Shown here: positions 44,700 through 53,258 of the stretch, piece after piece | Layout: each line of letters begins with the position of its first letter | Position numbering within the stretch: position 1 is the first letter of the stretch | NCBI RefSeq assembly: GCF_000331995.1 | Contig: NC_020134.1 | Coordinates: forward strand, 1,401,465 to 1,465,464 | Direction: 5' to 3' | DNA from: Thermoclostridium stercorarium subsp. stercorarium DSM 8532 | GTDB taxonomy: Bacteria; Bacillota; Clostridia; DSM-8532 | Length of the DNA stretch: 64,000 bases | Translations under genes and position numbers: made by a program | Notes under the pieces: model-generated | Seen by the model: the letters and a program-made list of their open reading frames with translations, nothing else | The model's database searches: none | Told to the model about the DNA's origin: nothing

Positions 44700-45494
44700 T
44701 TATAAAAGCATTCCGACGTACCAGGCAAAAAATTCATTGCCGAAAAGAATGGACAGAAATGTCCCCATCACAATGAAGGGCCCGAAAGGGATATGACTTT
44801 TCCGGTGCTTGAGTCCCGTTATTATCAGAAAAAGACCCGTAATACCGCCGATAAATATTGAGAATACCAGTGATATCACTGAGAGTTTCAGGCCAAGAAT
44901 TAACCCTATAGGGAGGAAGATTTTCACATCACCCATACCGAAAGCGTCTGTACCGTATATCGCCAGACCTATAAGCGCAACCAGAAGAAGGAATCCTGAA
45001 GTAGCAAGCATTCCGAGAATGGGTGAATACCACTGGGAATCGCCGACAAGTGCGTCATCAAACCAAAACCGCAGCACGAAAAGCGCAATACCGCCGATCA
45101 GACCAGCAATTACCAGTTCATTTGGAATTATCATATGTTCCAGATCAATAAAAAACACCATCAGAAGTATGGACATGAGGAAGACGGTAAAAATAAATTC
45201 AACGGATAATCCAAATTTAATGTATAAGATAACGAAAACAACACCTGTAACAAGTTCGACGAGAGGATAGCGGAAAGAAATTTTACAGCCGCAATAACGG
45301 CATTTTCCCCTTAAAAATATGAAACTGAAAACCGGAATTAAATCATATGCTTTAAGTTTGGCGCCGCACGAAGGACAGAAAGAACGGGGCGCTATTATTG
45401 ATTTACCCTCCGGCAGCCGATAAATAACCACATTAAAAAAAGATCCGAAAATAAGACCTGTTATGAAAATTAACAACGGTACTAATACATTCAT
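44700..45494 (-). CDS. Type 4 prepilin peptidase (A24 family)
   Basis: Membrane aspartic peptidase that cleaves and N-methylates prepilins. The 264-aa product has an N-terminal domain with two CxxC pairs (CPSCGAKL and CRYCGCKI, likely zinc) and multiple helices. The catalytic Asp pair is in FFIDLEHMIIPNE and GMGDVKIFLP. ATG 45494 is chosen; the frame begins seven codons upstream at GTG. No pilin, PilB or PilC gene is near, so its substrates are elsewhere. Confidence 0.9.
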   Translation of the reverse strand: MNVLVPLLIFITGLIFGSFFNVVIYRLPEGKSIIAPRSFCPSCGAKLKAYDLIPVFSFIFLRGKCRYCGCKISFRYPLVELVTGVVFVILYIKFGLSVEFIFTVFLMSILLMVFFIDLEHMIIPNELVIAGLIGGIALFVLRFWFDDALVGDSQWYSPILGMLATSGFLLLVALIGLAIYGTDAFGMGDVKIFLPIGLILGLKLSVISLVFSIFIGGITGLFLIITGLKHRKSHIPFGPFIVMGTFLSILFGNEFFAWYVGMLL

Positions 45495-45609
45495 AGAGCT
45501 AACCCAAAACCTCACTTTTTAATTCTCACTATTCTAATCTAATAATCGGAACATTTAATGGTATATTTTACTGCCGGGCAAAAATAATATATTTTTTAAC
45601 AAACATGGT

Positions 45610-46599
45610 TCATTTTGATTTACTGACTTTATATAATTCATCGGATTTCGGAGGGGAAATATTTATATTTTCTGTATTAGTTGACAGTAAAATACTTTTA
45701 TCAGCGGTAATTTTGCCGATAATACCCGCTTTTATACCGTTTTCGGATAATTCACGTACCATTTGCTCCCCGTCTTCACAGGCAATCAGCATGCATCCGC
45801 TGGAGATCAGCCTTAAAGGATCAATATTGAAATAATCACAAATGAGTTTGGTTTCCCTGAGAACAGGAATGCTGTCTTTAAAAATCACCGCCCCGCAGCA
45901 GGACGCATGGCACATCTCCCAAACCGCGCCCAGTACCCCGCCTTCTGTAACGTCGTGCATTGCATGGGCCCCGAACTTTGCCGAAATAATTCCCTCTTTA
46001 ATCACACTTATATTGTTTATCAGCCGTTTCGCGTTATCAACCAGTTCTTTACCAAATTTTTCAGCCAGCTCTTCTTCATAGTCATATGCCAGAATTGACG
46101 TGCCTTCAAGGCCCGCATACTTTGTAAGTATCAAATCGTCTCCGGGTTTTGCCCCCGAAGTTGTCACAACATTTTTGTTTATTGTTTTTCCAATAGCGGT
46201 AATGCTTAATACAAATCTGCTAACCGCATCGGTCACTTCGGTATGCCCGCCGATGATATCCACATTCAGCTTTGAAGCTTCCGAGACCAGCTGGTTTATT
46301 ACATTTTCCACGTCCGACATTGAGGCATCGGGAGGAATAAGCAATGTAACCGTTATTCCTACCGGTTCTGCGCCGCTTGAAGCCAAATCATTCAATGCGA
46401 CATTAACACCGATCGTTCCAATCTGATTTTCGGTGCCTGTTATAGGGTCTGTCGATATAATACATATTTCCCGGCCAAAGTCTACCGCGCTGCAGTCTTC
46501 GCCGATTGAAGGCCTTAATAGAACTTCGCTTCTCCTATTCTGCAGTTTGCCCAAAATCAAGGAATTCAGCACATCATTCGGAAGTTTCCCTATTTCCAT
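45610..46599 (-). CDS. AIR synthase-related / HypE-like protein
   Basis: ATP-binding protein of the PurM/HypE/ThiL/SelD superfamily, 329 aa. The N-terminal half has SIGEDCSAVDFG and a DLASSGAEPVG dimer motif; GGHTEVTDAV and TTSGAKPGDDLILTK mark the second half. HypE proteins end with a Pro-Arg-Ile-Cys tail that carries the carbamoyl group; this one ends in KVSKSK and lacks it, so it is probably not the hydrogenase enzyme. AGGGTG sets ATG 46599. Last gene of the rph-to-HypE-like run. Confidence 0.8.
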   Translation of the reverse strand: MEIGKLPNDVLNSLILGKLQNRRSEVLLRPSIGEDCSAVDFGREICIISTDPITGTENQIGTIGVNVALNDLASSGAEPVGITVTLLIPPDASMSDVENVINQLVSEASKLNVDIIGGHTEVTDAVSRFVLSITAIGKTINKNVVTTSGAKPGDDLILTKYAGLEGTSILAYDYEEELAEKFGKELVDNAKRLINNISVIKEGIISAKFGAHAMHDVTEGGVLGAVWEMCHASCCGAVIFKDSIPVLRETKLICDYFNIDPLRLISSGCMLIACEDGEQMVRELSENGIKAGIIGKITADKSILLSTNTENINISPPKSDELYKVSKSK

Positions 46600-46657
46600 T
46601 TGATTCACCCTGCCAAGCCTCAAAATATATCTTGTGTTTCTTCCCAAATTTATCGAA

Positions 46658-47371
46658 TTATTCGCTTTTCTCCTCTTCATCGTTTATTACATTTTTCAGC
46701 AGCTGTATCTGTTCTCTGGCATTTTCCAGAATAAAAGGCTTTATTTTGTCCTTTTCTCTCGGATCAATCGAGAAGGATATAAGCCTGCTGAACCATAATT
46801 TTGCTTCGCTTATTAAATTAAGTTTTTTTGCAAGGACACCAATCATATACATACATGTATACTCATCCATTGAGCTGTCTTTCAGATTTTCCCGCGTATA
46901 AACCTTTTTATAGTAATCATAGGCATATTTCAAAAACCGTTCTTCTTCGCCCTGATTTCCCATGTATCTGTAGATCCACGCAATTCTAAGACAAATCTTG
47001 GCAAATTCGGAATAAGGCGCTTCCCTGACCTGTAAATTATACAGTACAAGCTTAAAAGCTTCAAGGGCTTTTTCATAGTTTCTCTCGCCCGTGAATTCAC
47101 GGCTTGTCCAGTTTGGGGTTATTTTTTCAAGAACGGCTTTGCGTCCGGCTGTCGTTATATGTTCATAAACCGAGTTATGGGCTGCATACCCGCAAAAGCT
47201 GCACACCCATGCTTCATAAAGGACAGGATTTATCGTTTCATAGTGGGGACAAAAATCTTCGTCATGCTTCAGAAGCCTGACAAATTTCGAACGCACTTTT
47301 GTGACTTTGATTGTTTTATCGCATACCGGACATGTGATTTCAGAATCATAAAAAGGTTTTATTTCCGTCAT
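46658..47371 (-). CDS. DUF2225 family protein
   Basis: A cytosolic 237-aa protein of the DUF2225 family. The N-terminus has CPVCDKTIKVTKVRSKFVRL, then CPHYETINPVLYEAWVCSFCGYAA; the four Cys and His look like a zinc site. The rest is helical with TPR-like character (EKALEAFKLVLYNLQVREAP). Function unknown; often found next to cell-envelope or stress genes in clostridia. Confidence 0.85.
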   Translation of the reverse strand: MTEIKPFYDSEITCPVCDKTIKVTKVRSKFVRLLKHDEDFCPHYETINPVLYEAWVCSFCGYAAHNSVYEHITTAGRKAVLEKITPNWTSREFTGERNYEKALEAFKLVLYNLQVREAPYSEFAKICLRIAWIYRYMGNQGEEERFLKYAYDYYKKVYTRENLKDSSMDEYTCMYMIGVLAKKLNLISEAKLWFSRLISFSIDPREKDKIKPFILENAREQIQLLKNVINDEEEKSE

Positions 47372-47395
47372 AATACCACCTGCTGTTTTTAATTT

Positions 47396-48745
47396 TTATC
47401 TTTTTATTCCTTTTTTAACCTTTTTCTTTTGTGGCAGATATGTGTCAACAGAGATTTTCTCGGTTTTGACAACCGTTCCTGAAGTATCAAGGAAATCTCT
47501 GTATACTTCAACTTTATATCCCGGTTTCGCTTCGCGGACAATTCTCGTTTCGCCGGCTTTAAGAGAACTGTCTGTTTCTTCCTCTATTCCTTCAGGCTCT
47601 ATTACCTCGACAATCTGGGTTCTGATTCTTGCAGTTGTTTTAACTTCAGGTTCGCGACCCCATATCGTAATTATAACCCTGTTTCCGGCTGTTTTTGCTT
47701 CTATCAGGATGGCATAATCTGTATTGTTTCTGAACCTGAAATCAATATAACCATGGGATATTGTGGCATCGCGTCCCATTTCTATGTACGAAGGGGGAAT
47801 GGAGTGATTCCTTCTTTCCAGCACTTCAAGTCCGGATAGAAGAACCGAATTGTACATTGTAGAAGCCACCTGACATATTCCTCCGCCAAGCCCGTCAACA
47901 TATTCATTATTAACTATCACCTTGGCAATTCTGTATCCGTTTTTTTCGGTCCTGTCACCAAGGGCTTTGTCCAGTGAAAATTCTTCTCCGGGCAGCAAGA
48001 GCTTCTGATTTATTTTGCTGCAGGCTGTTATTATATTGTGTGCCCTTGCCTCATTGCCGGGATTGAATACCGTCTCAAACTCGCCAAGTTTGTATGTTAT
48101 GTTTTCCACCATTTCGGTGGTTATTGAAGGAAGAGTTTCCTCAAAACAGAGCTCCACGTCTTCCCATACACGATTAGTTAAGGAATTATCAATCCTTTTC
48201 AGACTTTCGTTTATGTTGATTGAAAATCCCGTTTTATGCGGTAACAAATCCACTTTGCCGTTAAAAATATTAATTTTCGCATTCTGAGGTTCCGTGTATG
48301 TCTCTTTGTGAATACCGTCCAGTATTTTTAATACTTTTTCGGCATTATAATACATTGGCGGAGTAATAAACAAAGCCTTTTTACGGGTTTTCCATATTTC
48401 TTTCAGCCTTTCGGCAACATTTCCCCTTCTTCCTGTTTCAAACGCAACAGCCACCGCCTTTTCATAATCGGGAACATAATCTATATCTTCAAAGTAGAGC
48501 TTGTACCGTCTTTCAGATATTGTAAGCGTCAAGTATTCACTTTGATATGTTCTGTCCAGATTGCCGTCCAGAAGTGCAATAGCCTCTTCACGTCTAAGCC
48601 CCCCCACATAAATTCCGTCTATATAAATATTAGGATAAATTGTGGTTAAATTCAAAATGTGACGTATATATAAAAAACATGATAAAAAAAATAAAAACAA
48701 TAAAAACAAAGGTAAAATCAAAATTTTAACAGCCCGTTTTACCAT
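47396..48745 (-). CDS. VanW family protein with peptidoglycan-binding-like domain
   Basis: Probably a surface protein acting on or binding peptidoglycan. The 449-aa product has an N-terminal membrane helix, a PG_binding_4-like domain (YVGGLRREEAIALLDG, about 40-170), a VanW domain (about 225-350, FSLDKALGDRTEKNGYRIA, GLGGGICQVAS, RRNHS) and a G5-like or charged C-terminal part with VKTEKIS. The ATG at 48745 is 5 nt after GGTGG. The VanW name comes from vancomycin clusters; no resistance genes are present. Confidence 0.88.
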   Translation of the reverse strand: MVKRAVKILILPLFLLFLFFLSCFLYIRHILNLTTIYPNIYIDGIYVGGLRREEAIALLDGNLDRTYQSEYLTLTISERRYKLYFEDIDYVPDYEKAVAVAFETGRRGNVAERLKEIWKTRKKALFITPPMYYNAEKVLKILDGIHKETYTEPQNAKINIFNGKVDLLPHKTGFSININESLKRIDNSLTNRVWEDVELCFEETLPSITTEMVENITYKLGEFETVFNPGNEARAHNIITACSKINQKLLLPGEEFSLDKALGDRTEKNGYRIAKVIVNNEYVDGLGGGICQVASTMYNSVLLSGLEVLERRNHSIPPSYIEMGRDATISHGYIDFRFRNNTDYAILIEAKTAGNRVIITIWGREPEVKTTARIRTQIVEVIEPEGIEEETDSSLKAGETRIVREAKPGYKVEVYRDFLDTSGTVVKTEKISVDTYLPQKKKVKKGIKR

Positions 48746-48783
48746 ATACACCACCTGTATATAGTTATTCGGGCTGTAATAAA

Positions 48784-49956
48784 TTATTCTATATCAATTA
48801 CTTCTGTCCCCTCCAGCGCTTTCTGAATAAGTTCATCGGCATTTAATACCGATTCATACTCGATTGTCTTTTCAAGTTTGGGCTTTGTCACCGGATGTCT
48901 GGCGACAAAAACCGTACAGCAGTCTTCGTAAGGGAGTATGGAAGTTTCAAAGGTCCCTATTTTTCTTGCTATGTCAACCACTTCACTTTTATCCATGCCT
49001 ATACACGGCCGGTATACCGGAAGCGTCACTGCGCTGTTCGTTACCAGGATGCTTTCAGGAGTCTGGCTTGCCACCTGTCCCACCGCTTCCCCTGTTACAA
49101 GGGCCAGCGAACCGTTCTTTACCGCGATTTTTTCAGCAATCCTCATCATAAATCTGCGCATGATAATAGTAAGGTATTCGTGAGGACAGTTTTGGTTAAT
49201 TGCCAGCTGAATATCGGTAAAAGGCACTATATAAAGCCTCATTCCCAGATTATATTCAGACAGTATTTTGCAAAGGCGGATTACTTTTTCCTTTGATTTT
49301 TCACTGGTATAAGGATAGCTGAAAAAATGCACTCCTTCGATCTTTACCCCTCTTTTTGCCATCATCCACCCTGCAACGGGGCTGTCAATACCGCCGGAAA
49401 TAAGAAGCGTTGCCTTTCCGCTTGAACCGACAGGCAAACCTTTAACTCCTGGTATGATCTCGGAGTAAATGTACGTATTATCTCTTATTTCTATATGCAC
49501 GACAAAATCAGGATTATTTACGTCCACCTTTAAGCCGCGGACATTGCGAAGGATTGCGGCGCCTGCTTCTCTTGAAACTTCCATTGAAGACAGCGGAAAT
49601 TTTTTATCGGCCCGCTTTGTTTCAACCTTAAAAGTTTTGTAACCCGATTCCGACCTGATTTTTCTTGAAAGCTCCACTGCTTTGTCATATATCGCGTTAA
49701 TATCGGATTCAATTTTGTATACAGGACTTACCGAGGCAATGCCGAACACCTTTGTAAGGCGTTTTATCGCCTCATCGACAGGATAATCATCGGTTTCGGG
49801 TTCCACGTATATTCTGCTTTGGGATCGGGTGACCGATACCGGCCCCAGCCCCTTTAAAACATGCTTCATATTTTTTACAAGTTTGGCCTCAAAGGAAGGC
49901 TTATTTAAGCCTTTCAAAAATATCTCCTCATACCGAACCAGTATTATTGTCTTCAT
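48784..49956 (-). CDS. thiI: tRNA 4-thiouridine synthase ThiI
   Basis: Adenylates U8 of tRNA and inserts sulfur. A 390-aa protein with a THUMP-containing N-terminal half (about 60-165) and the PP-loop SGGIDSPVAGWMM (about 185). TGEAVGQVASQT and the CRPCIG-like RPCIGMDKSE segment follow. The rhodanese domain of the E. coli enzyme is absent, as in Bacillus, so the partner desulfurase hands over sulfur directly. That desulfurase is the next gene upstream. Confidence 0.95.
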   Translation of the reverse strand: MKTIILVRYEEIFLKGLNKPSFEAKLVKNMKHVLKGLGPVSVTRSQSRIYVEPETDDYPVDEAIKRLTKVFGIASVSPVYKIESDINAIYDKAVELSRKIRSESGYKTFKVETKRADKKFPLSSMEVSREAGAAILRNVRGLKVDVNNPDFVVHIEIRDNTYIYSEIIPGVKGLPVGSSGKATLLISGGIDSPVAGWMMAKRGVKIEGVHFFSYPYTSEKSKEKVIRLCKILSEYNLGMRLYIVPFTDIQLAINQNCPHEYLTIIMRRFMMRIAEKIAVKNGSLALVTGEAVGQVASQTPESILVTNSAVTLPVYRPCIGMDKSEVVDIARKIGTFETSILPYEDCCTVFVARHPVTKPKLEKTIEYESVLNADELIQKALEGTEVIDIE

Positions 49957-49993
49957 ACCTATCTCCGCTTTTTTATTGTTTTTTACTTTTATT

Positions 49994-51142
49994 TTAATAC
50001 CTTATTACAGGTATAATTTCCTTAACCGCATGTACAAAACACAAAGCTTCATCAACGGTATTCATGCCCGAAAAACTGAGCCTTATGGCACCCTCAACGC
50101 GTTCTTTCGGCAAATTCATAGCAGTAAGAACATGACTTTGTATGTTCTTTCGAGAAGAGCATGCAGAGCCCACAGAAACAATAATATTTTTTGTTTCCAG
50201 ATGGTGCATTAATACCTGCGCCTTTACCCTTGGAAATGCAATATTGAGTATGCCCTCATACCCATTTTCGGGAGAGTTTACATAAAAATTCTCCTCAAAC
50301 TCTTCGCGAAGCCCATGAAGTATTGCATTTCTTATCTCTCTTATTCTATTTCGGTTATCTGTCATTTTTTCATGAATAATTTCGGCCGCTTTTGCAAATC
50401 CGTATATTGCAGGCAGGTTTTCAGTACCCGAACGGTATTTGTTTTCCTGTCCTCCGCCATGCAAAATTGGTATTATATGGGTATTCTTTTTTATATATAA
50501 CGCCCCGCAGCCCTTCGGACCGTGTATTTTATGTGAGCTTACAGACATTAAATCTGCATCCAGTCTTGAGAGATTAATAGGGATTTTTCCGTATGCCTGC
50601 ACTGCATCTATATGAATGATAGTTTTCGGATTTTTCAAACGAACTTCCCTTATGATTTCTTCTGCGTTTTGGATGACACCTGTCTCATTGTTTACAAGTA
50701 TGAAACTGAAAAGTATGGTTTTATCGTCAACTTTGTTTCTAACTTCATCCATGTTGACAAGCCCGTTGGAGTCCACATTCAGATAAACAGGCGAAAAACC
50801 TTCGTTCTCAAGATACTTGAAGCACTCCAGCACCGACGGATGCTCAATTCTTGTGGTTATTATCCTGTTCCCTTTTTTCCTGTTTGCTCTTGCTACCCCT
50901 TTTATAGCCCAGTTATTTGATTCAGTTCCACCGGAGGTAAAATAAATACAGCCTTCATCCACATTCAGGGTCTTGGCAACTGTTTCCCTGGATTTCTGCA
51001 GCAATTTGTCTGCTTCATTCCCAAGTTTATGCAGGGACGAAGGATTACCGTAACAGTTCAGATATACTTCATTCATTGCCGATAATACTTCAGGATATAC
51101 CGAAGTTGTTGCGCTGTTGTCAAAGTATATAATATCCGACAA
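49994..51142 (-). CDS. Cysteine desulfurase (NifS/IscS family), likely ThiI partner
   Basis: PLP enzyme that takes sulfur from cysteine. Motifs: FDNSATTSVYPEV, GGTESNNWAIKG, HIDAVQAYGKIP, SVSSHKIHGPKGCGALYI (PLP Lys), and the sulfur-carrying Cys in VGSACSSRK. The 382-aa length fits the group that pairs with ThiI in Firmicutes (NifZ/YrvO-like). The gene lies 37 bp upstream of thiI on the same strand, which supports this role over Fe-S assembly. Confidence 0.92.
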   Translation of the reverse strand: MSDIIYFDNSATTSVYPEVLSAMNEVYLNCYGNPSSLHKLGNEADKLLQKSRETVAKTLNVDEGCIYFTSGGTESNNWAIKGVARANRKKGNRIITTRIEHPSVLECFKYLENEGFSPVYLNVDSNGLVNMDEVRNKVDDKTILFSFILVNNETGVIQNAEEIIREVRLKNPKTIIHIDAVQAYGKIPINLSRLDADLMSVSSHKIHGPKGCGALYIKKNTHIIPILHGGGQENKYRSGTENLPAIYGFAKAAEIIHEKMTDNRNRIREIRNAILHGLREEFEENFYVNSPENGYEGILNIAFPRVKAQVLMHHLETKNIIVSVGSACSSRKNIQSHVLTAMNLPKERVEGAIRLSFSGMNTVDEALCFVHAVKEIIPVIRY

Positions 51143-51195
51143 TACTGTCAGTGCTCCTTTCCTTTAATATTTTAGCACAGGAATGCTGAAAAAGT

Positions 51196-51681
51196 TTAAA
51201 CCGCGTTTTTCATTTCCACATCGATTTTCTCGTTATCAATTGTAACAACGGCATACGACTTTTTATCATTACCCCTGGGCTCGGAAATGCTTCCCGGATT
51301 GAGAAGTATATATCCCGGTCCGTAGGTAACATGCTGAATATGGGTATGCCCGAACAAAATCAAATTGATATTTTCATTATTAGCTTTCTCGACAAGTTTT
51401 TCAATACCCCATTTTACCGAATATCTGTGCCCATGGGTAAGTAAAACACGCTGCCTTTCTATTTCAAGTATTTTTTCCGCCAAAACATTACCAGTCATAA
51501 AATCGCAGTTACCGTAAACATATTCGAAATGAAAATTAGGATGTAACTGCTTTAATTTATCTGCATCCCGGTAATAATCTCCAAGGTGAATGACGATATC
51601 AACGTCGCTGTTCTTTTTCAGCACTTTGTCGGCAAGCAGTATATCGCCATGGGTGTCGCTTATAACAAGTAACTTTGTCAT
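51196..51681 (-). CDS. YfcE/MJ0936 family metallophosphoesterase
   Basis: Dimetal phosphodiesterase of 161 aa. All calcineurin-like motifs are present: ISDTHGD, HLGDYYRDAD, GNCD, LTHGHRY and FGHTHIQ, plus NPGSIS. The physiological substrate is unknown. It lies between rdgB and the cysteine desulfurase in one transcription unit, in the order common to clostridia. Confidence 0.92.
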   Translation of the reverse strand: MTKLLVISDTHGDILLADKVLKKNSDVDIVIHLGDYYRDADKLKQLHPNFHFEYVYGNCDFMTGNVLAEKILEIERQRVLLTHGHRYSVKWGIEKLVEKANNENINLILFGHTHIQHVTYGPGYILLNPGSISEPRGNDKKSYAVVTIDNEKIDVEMKNAV

Positions 51682-51715
51682 TACGGCTTTTCAACTCCTG
51701 AGTCCAGTTGTAAGT

Positions 51716-52324
51716 TTATGTGAAATCCCTGCCTTCATAAACGGCCGACAACTTCTGCTTCAGTTTCTGAAGTGCTCTGGCCCTGTGGCTTATTTTATTT
51801 TTAATCTCCTCGGGAAGTTCTGCGAAGGTTTTGCCGTATTCGGGTACAAAAAAAATCGGATCATAACCAAAGCCACCGGTGCCGAGGGGCTCTTCGGCTA
51901 TAAGCCCTTCAACTGAATCTTCCACGGTAAAGTTGATTTTTTTGGAAACAACGGCGATTGCACATACGAATCTTGCCGTTCTGTATTTTTTCTCAATGCC
52001 CTTAAGCAGGTTTATTATTTTAATGTTCTTTTCTTCCTGGCTAGTATTTTCTCCGGCGAAACGGGCTGTAAAAATTCCAGGCGCGCCGTTCAGAAAATCA
52101 ATTTCAAGTCCGCTGTCATCCGCCATGACGATGCCGTCAACAACACCGCTTAAAGTTTTGGCTTTAATCAGCGCATTTTCACTGAATGTGGCACCTATTT
52201 CTTCAAATTTAATATCAATACCAAGCTCCTTCATTGAAACAACATTCAGCGGAAGATCGGCCAGAATCTCCTTTATTTCCTTTATCTTTCCGCTGTTTCC
52301 CGATGCAATAATCAATTGTTCCAT
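51716..52324 (-). CDS. rdgB: XTP/dITP diphosphatase (non-canonical purine NTP pyrophosphatase)
   Basis: Removes ITP, dITP and XTP from the nucleotide pool. Motifs: IASGNSGKIKEI, DDSGLEIDFLNGAPGIFTARFAG read in parts, GFGYDPIFF and SHRARAL. The chosen ATG at 52324 gives 202 aa and fits the family start; an earlier ATG at 52339 overlaps the rph stop (TAATG) and would couple translation. Neither has an ideal ribosome site. Confidence 0.93.
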   Translation of the reverse strand: MEQLIIASGNSGKIKEIKEILADLPLNVVSMKELGIDIKFEEIGATFSENALIKAKTLSGVVDGIVMADDSGLEIDFLNGAPGIFTARFAGENTSQEEKNIKIINLLKGIEKKYRTARFVCAIAVVSKKINFTVEDSVEGLIAEEPLGTGGFGYDPIFFVPEYGKTFAELPEEIKNKISHRARALQKLKQKLSAVYEGRDFT

Positions 52325-52338
52325 ATACCAGAACGTCA

Positions 52339-53061
52339 TTACCCCTTCAATAAAATATTTTTCTGTATCGAAATCAATTCGGATATTCCTTTTTCTGCCA
52401 TGTTCAATAACTGATTTAAATCGTCACGCGAAAAAGGGGATAATTCCCCAGTGGCCTGCAGTTCAATCAGCTGGCCTGAATCGGTCATTACAACGTTCAT
52501 ATCCACGGTAGCGTTTGCATCTTCTTCATAACACAAATCCAGCAGCTTGTTTTCATGCACAATTCCTACACTGACAGCGGCTACAAAATTTTTGATTGGC
52601 ATCTCGGTAATTATGTTTTTATCAAGGAGGTAGCTGCACGCATCCATCAGCGCGATAAAACCGCCTGTGATTGATGCCGTTCTGGTACCGCCGTCGGCCT
52701 GAATAACGTCGCAGTCTATAATTATTGAACGTTCGCCAAGGGATTTGAAATCAACCACCGAACGCAGCGAACGCCCTATTAGGCGCTGGATCTCGTACGC
52801 TCTTCCGTTTAGTTTAAGTTTGTTTATATCCCGTACATTCCTGACCTGTGTTGCACGGGGGAGCATACTGTATTCGGCCGTTACCCAGCCTTCACCCGTA
52901 CCTTTTCTGAAAGGAGGAACCTTATCGTCAACAGATGCGGTACAGATTACTTTTGTATTGCCAAATTCAATTAAGACCGAACCTTCGGCATGATAAATAT
53001 AATTTCTTGTGATGTTAATTTTTCTCAGCTCATTATGTTTTCTACCGTCTACACGTTGCAT
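52339..53061 (-). CDS. rph: Ribonuclease PH
   Basis: Phosphate-dependent 3' exonuclease that trims tRNA precursors. The 240-aa product has [28 protein letters not shown], the phosphate site RTASITGG and [15 protein letters not shown] 53061 follows AAAGGAAC. It forms the usual rph-rdgB pair, and yfcE follows. Confidence 0.95.
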   Translation of the reverse strand: MQRVDGRKHNELRKINITRNYIYHAEGSVLIEFGNTKVICTASVDDKVPPFRKGTGEGWVTAEYSMLPRATQVRNVRDINKLKLNGRAYEIQRLIGRSLRSVVDFKSLGERSIIIDCDVIQADGGTRTASITGGFIALMDACSYLLDKNIITEMPIKNFVAAVSVGIVHENKLLDLCYEEDANATVDMNVVMTDSGQLIELQATGELSPFSRDDLNQLLNMAEKGISELISIQKNILLKG

Positions 53062-53175
53062 ATTTCTGTTCCTTTCATAATAAAAATAAACATGCAATCT
53101 GCAAGCATTTTAACCTTTACGATTTTTTATCTTGAGAAAATTGCTTACTATAAATATTATCACAATGTTAAACAT

Positions 53176-53216
53176 AAAAAAATCAAAAGAATTAATGAAT
53201 TCCTTTGATTTTTTTA
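53176..53216. terminator. Bidirectional terminator between rph and the amidase gene
   Basis: ATCAAAAGAATT (53182-53193), loop AATG and AATTCCTTTGAT (53198-53209), with one mismatch, are flanked by A-runs on the left and T-runs on the right. It can end transcripts on either strand; the amidase gene (- strand, stop at 53259) is the obvious user. Confidence 0.75.
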
Positions 53217-53258
53217 TTTACTTTTTATGTATGTTTAATTTCAAAGCATTTTATTAAA

